Source of the DNA: Planctomycetota bacterium
GTDB lineage: Bacteria; Planctomycetota; UBA1135
NCBI GenBank assembly: GCA_014382465.1
Contig: JACNJP010000379.1
Coordinates: forward strand, 1 to 7,261
Length of the DNA: 7,261 nt
Reading direction: 5' to 3'
Below, in pieces: positions 5,564-7,261 of this stretch. Within the stretch, counting starts at the first letter, position 1, and every line of letters starts with the position of its first letter. A program made the position numbers and the translations under genes. Under the pieces are notes generated by a model, which saw nothing but the letters and a program-made list of their open reading frames with translations, ran no database searches and was not told where the DNA came from.

Positions 5564-7132
5564 ATGTCCGGTGCCCCTCCTCCCGAAGCCCTGCCGCCCC
5601 GGCGGCGCCGGCGCTGGAAGGTCCTGATCGGCGTCCTCGCCTTCGGAATGGTGCTGGTCTTCGGCCCGATGGCCGCCGCCCCGCTGGTCCGTGCCCGGAT
5701 CGTCGAGGAGATCAACCGCGACCTCGACGGCCACCTCCAGGTCGGCGAGCTGAGCCTCAACCCTTTCGGCCGGATCGGCATCGCCGGGCTGCGCCTGTCG
5801 GGCCCGGACGGCGAGCCCCTGCTGCTGGCCAAGCAGGCCTGGGCCGAGACCAGCGTGCTCGGCCTGATCGGCGGCAACTTCGACGGTTCCCTGCTGATCG
5901 AAGGGGTCGAGATCCACCTCTGGCCCGAGCGCGGCGCCGAGCTGCGCCTGGATCCGGCCGACGTCGGCCGCGCCCACCGCGGCGCCCCGATCGGCCGCGG
6001 CCGGATCCACTTCGACCGCATGCCGCGGGTCCGCGGCACCGTCGAGGTGCGCGACAGCCGGCTGGTCGTGCACGACCGCGCCGGGCACCTGAGCGTGCTC
6101 GATCTCAAGCTCGGCATGGTGGTGGACGGCCTGGACCAGCCGGCCCTGGTGAGCGCCCTGCTGGCCACGCGGGACGAGCAGGGCAGCACCGGCTCGCTGA
6201 AGCTCGACGGCCAGTTCGTGCTCTCCGACGGCCGGCACCTCGACGCCGACACGCTGCAGGCCGACCTGGAGCTGGTCCTGGAGCGGCTCGACCTCTCGGC
6301 CCTGGCTGGGTGGTTCGAGCCGGACCCGGCCTGGGAGGGCCTGGCCGGCCTCGCCGACGGCCGGCTCAGCCTGCGCAAGCCGCGCGGCCAAGCGCTGCGG
6401 CTCGAGGCCGACCTGGAGGTCGACCAGCTGCGCTCGGTCGAGTTCCAGACCCGCTCGCTCAGCCTCGCCGGGGTCCTGGAGCAGGCGGCGGTCTCCGAGG
6501 AGCCCGGCCGCGATCCGGCCAACGTCCTGCGGCTCGCGGTGACCGGCTTGGAGACCGCGGACGGGCTCGGCCCGCTGCTCCGCTACGTCCACCCGATGTT
6601 CGCCGGGCGTTCGGGCGCCGCCGATCTGCCGGGCACGATGGACCTCGAGCTCGAGCTCGCCTATCCCGCCCCGCTGGCGGAGCTCCACGACGCCGAGGCC
6701 CCGCTCGCGCCCTTGCGCGGCCGCGGCAAGCTGAGCCTGGCGCCCTCCTCGTTGAGCGGCTCCCCCTTCCTGCTGGAGATGATGGACGCCGCTGGCGCCG
6801 GGGAGCAGGCCTCGCTCGGCCTGGCCCCGCTGCGCTTCACCGTGGCCGGCGGCTCGCTGCGCTACGCCGAGCCGTGGGCGGTCCGGATCGGCGACCTCGA
6901 GACCACCTTCCACGGCGCGGTCGGCCTGGACGGTCGGCTGGATCTCGAGTGGCGGCTGCCGGTGACGCCGGAGGTGGCCCGCAGCCGTCCTTCGGCCGCA
7001 CCGCGCGCCGGAGAGCTCCTGCGCGTGCCGGTGCTCGGCAGCCTGCAGCGCCCGAGCCTGGACTGGAGCAGCGCGGTCGGCGACGGCAGCCCGGTGCGGG
7101 TCGAATCGACCGCCGAGGGGCGCGTCGACTGA
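5564..7132 (+). CDS. AsmA-like protein with N-terminal membrane anchor
   Basis: The protein has 522 residues. The ATG at 5564 follows AAGG with a 7-nt spacer. Residues 13-18 are basic (RRRRRW) and precede one hydrophobic helix at about 19-39, so the bulk should lie in the periplasm. After the helix, VRARIVEEINRDLDGHLQVG (42-61) and LSLNPFGRIGIAGLRLSG (63-80) match the AsmA/TamB opening: a helix, then 'G-l-x-i-g-x-l-s-l-n-P-f-g' strands. The middle repeats amphipathic beta segments such as GTVEVRDSRLVVHD. The end has the AsmA-type C-terminal layout: a 'DGRLDLEWRLPVT' strand, a short linker, then VPVLGSLQRPSLDW, like the 'v-x-G-t-l-x-x-P' ending. AsmA relatives affect outer-membrane assembly or lipid movement; the precise role here is unknown. 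It is shorter than TamB and close to AsmA-size proteins. It diverges from the TPR/DUF1579 gene and converges on the partial gene at the right edge. Its similarity to the left-edge gene is in type, not close sequence. Confidence 0.78.
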   Translation: MSGAPPPEALPPRRRRRWKVLIGVLAFGMVLVFGPMAAAPLVRARIVEEINRDLDGHLQVGELSLNPFGRIGIAGLRLSGPDGEPLLLAKQAWAETSVLGLIGGNFDGSLLIEGVEIHLWPERGAELRLDPADVGRAHRGAPIGRGRIHFDRMPRVRGTVEVRDSRLVVHDRAGHLSVLDLKLGMVVDGLDQPALVSALLATRDEQGSTGSLKLDGQFVLSDGRHLDADTLQADLELVLERLDLSALAGWFEPDPAWEGLAGLADGRLSLRKPRGQALRLEADLEVDQLRSVEFQTRSLSLAGVLEQAAVSEEPGRDPANVLRLAVTGLETADGLGPLLRYVHPMFAGRSGAADLPGTMDLELELAYPAPLAELHDAEAPLAPLRGRGKLSLAPSSLSGSPFLLEMMDAAGAGEQASLGLAPLRFTVAGGSLRYAEPWAVRIGDLETTFHGAVGLDGRLDLEWRLPVTPEVARSRPSAAPRAGELLRVPVLGSLQRPSLDWSSAVGDGSPVRVESTAEGRVD

Positions 7133-7142
7133 GGGCGGAGCA

Positions 7143-7159
7143 GGCGGCGATCAGCCGCC
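7143..7159. terminator. Short hairpin at the convergent 3' ends (weak terminator candidate)
   Basis: GGCGGC (7143-7148) and GCCGCC (7154-7159) form a perfect 6-bp stem with a 5-nt loop GATCA. The repeat begins 10 nt after the AsmA-like stop and includes the stop codon of the minus-strand partial gene. No T-run follows in either direction, so it is at best a weak bidirectional terminator. Confidence 0.25.
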
Positions 7160-7261
7160 GAACAGCTCCCGGCCGAGCGAGCGGAAGCGGTCGAGGGCCT
7201 CCTGGTAGGCGGCGCGGGTCTTCTCGAGCAACGGCGCGTAGCGCGGGTTGGCCAGGAAGGA
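7151..7261 (-). CDS. C-terminal end of an unidentified protein (runs off right edge)
   Basis: Reading the minus strand from the right edge, 36 sense codons run in frame to a TGA at 7153-7151. The peptide opens SFLANPRYAPLLEKTRAAYQ and ends REL-FGG. It looks like one amphipathic, charged alpha helix, and its codons show the same strong G/C third-position bias as the neighbouring genes, which supports real coding. The 'NPRY-PLL' start recalls short C-terminal helices of TPR proteins and of sulfatase-like enzymes, but nothing allows an identification. It is convergent with the AsmA-like gene, 18 bp apart. Confidence 0.6.
   Translation of the reverse strand, partial: SFLANPRYAPLLEKTRAAYQEALDRFRSLGRELFGG

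Noticed and set aside
4982..6913. Minus-strand open frame of 643 codons antisense to the AsmA-like gene
   Set aside because: It would span the divergent promoter region and run out of frame through the 5' part of the TPR gene. Its sequence is Gln/Gly/Ala/Arg-rich with no recognisable fold.

Overview
The window is very GC-rich DNA, strongly skewed to G/C at third codon positions, and almost entirely coding. It shows six genes, two of them cut by the window edges. No RNA gene, mobile element, CRISPR array or phage feature is visible. The protein repertoire is a membrane-anchored sulfatase-fold enzyme, a YihY-type membrane protein, two AsmA/TamB-like proteins and a secreted TPR protein with duplicated DUF1579-like domains. 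Together with the codon usage this suggests a Gram-negative, high-GC bacterium such as Acidobacteriota (Thermoanaerobaculia-like) or Myxococcota. That assignment is inference from style; no marker gene is present.

Layout, left to right: (1) 1-878, minus, N-terminal 292 residues of a TamB/AsmA-like protein that runs off the left edge. (2) 961-1908, minus, YihY/UPF0761-family inner-membrane protein, probably co-transcribed with (1). (3) 1954-3864, plus, sulfatase-superfamily enzyme with an N-terminal membrane region and a threonine where classical sulfatases carry the formylglycine precursor. (4) 3861-5438, minus, exported TPR protein with two DUF1579-like beta domains; its stop codon interlocks with that of (3). 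(5) 5564-7132, plus, complete AsmA-like protein with one N-terminal membrane helix. (6) 7151-7261, minus, last 36 codons of an unidentified gene.

Apart from the (2)-(1) pair, neighbouring genes alternate in direction. The boundaries are therefore divergent (1909-1953 and 5439-5563) or convergent (3861-3864 and 7133-7150). The 125-bp divergent region holds a near-consensus CRP/FNR-type palindrome at 5476-5491, the best regulatory candidate in the window.

Every gene that can be read in full is predicted to be membrane-anchored or exported. Two are AsmA/TamB-like, a superfamily linked to outer-membrane protein assembly or bridge-like lipid transport, and one resembles enzymes that cleave or transfer sulfate or phospho groups. 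A shared role in envelope upkeep is plausible but not shown. I see no convincing new multi-gene defence or metabolic system. The points most worth following are the Thr-type sulfatase-fold enzyme, the CRP-like site and the architecture of the TPR/DUF1579 protein.
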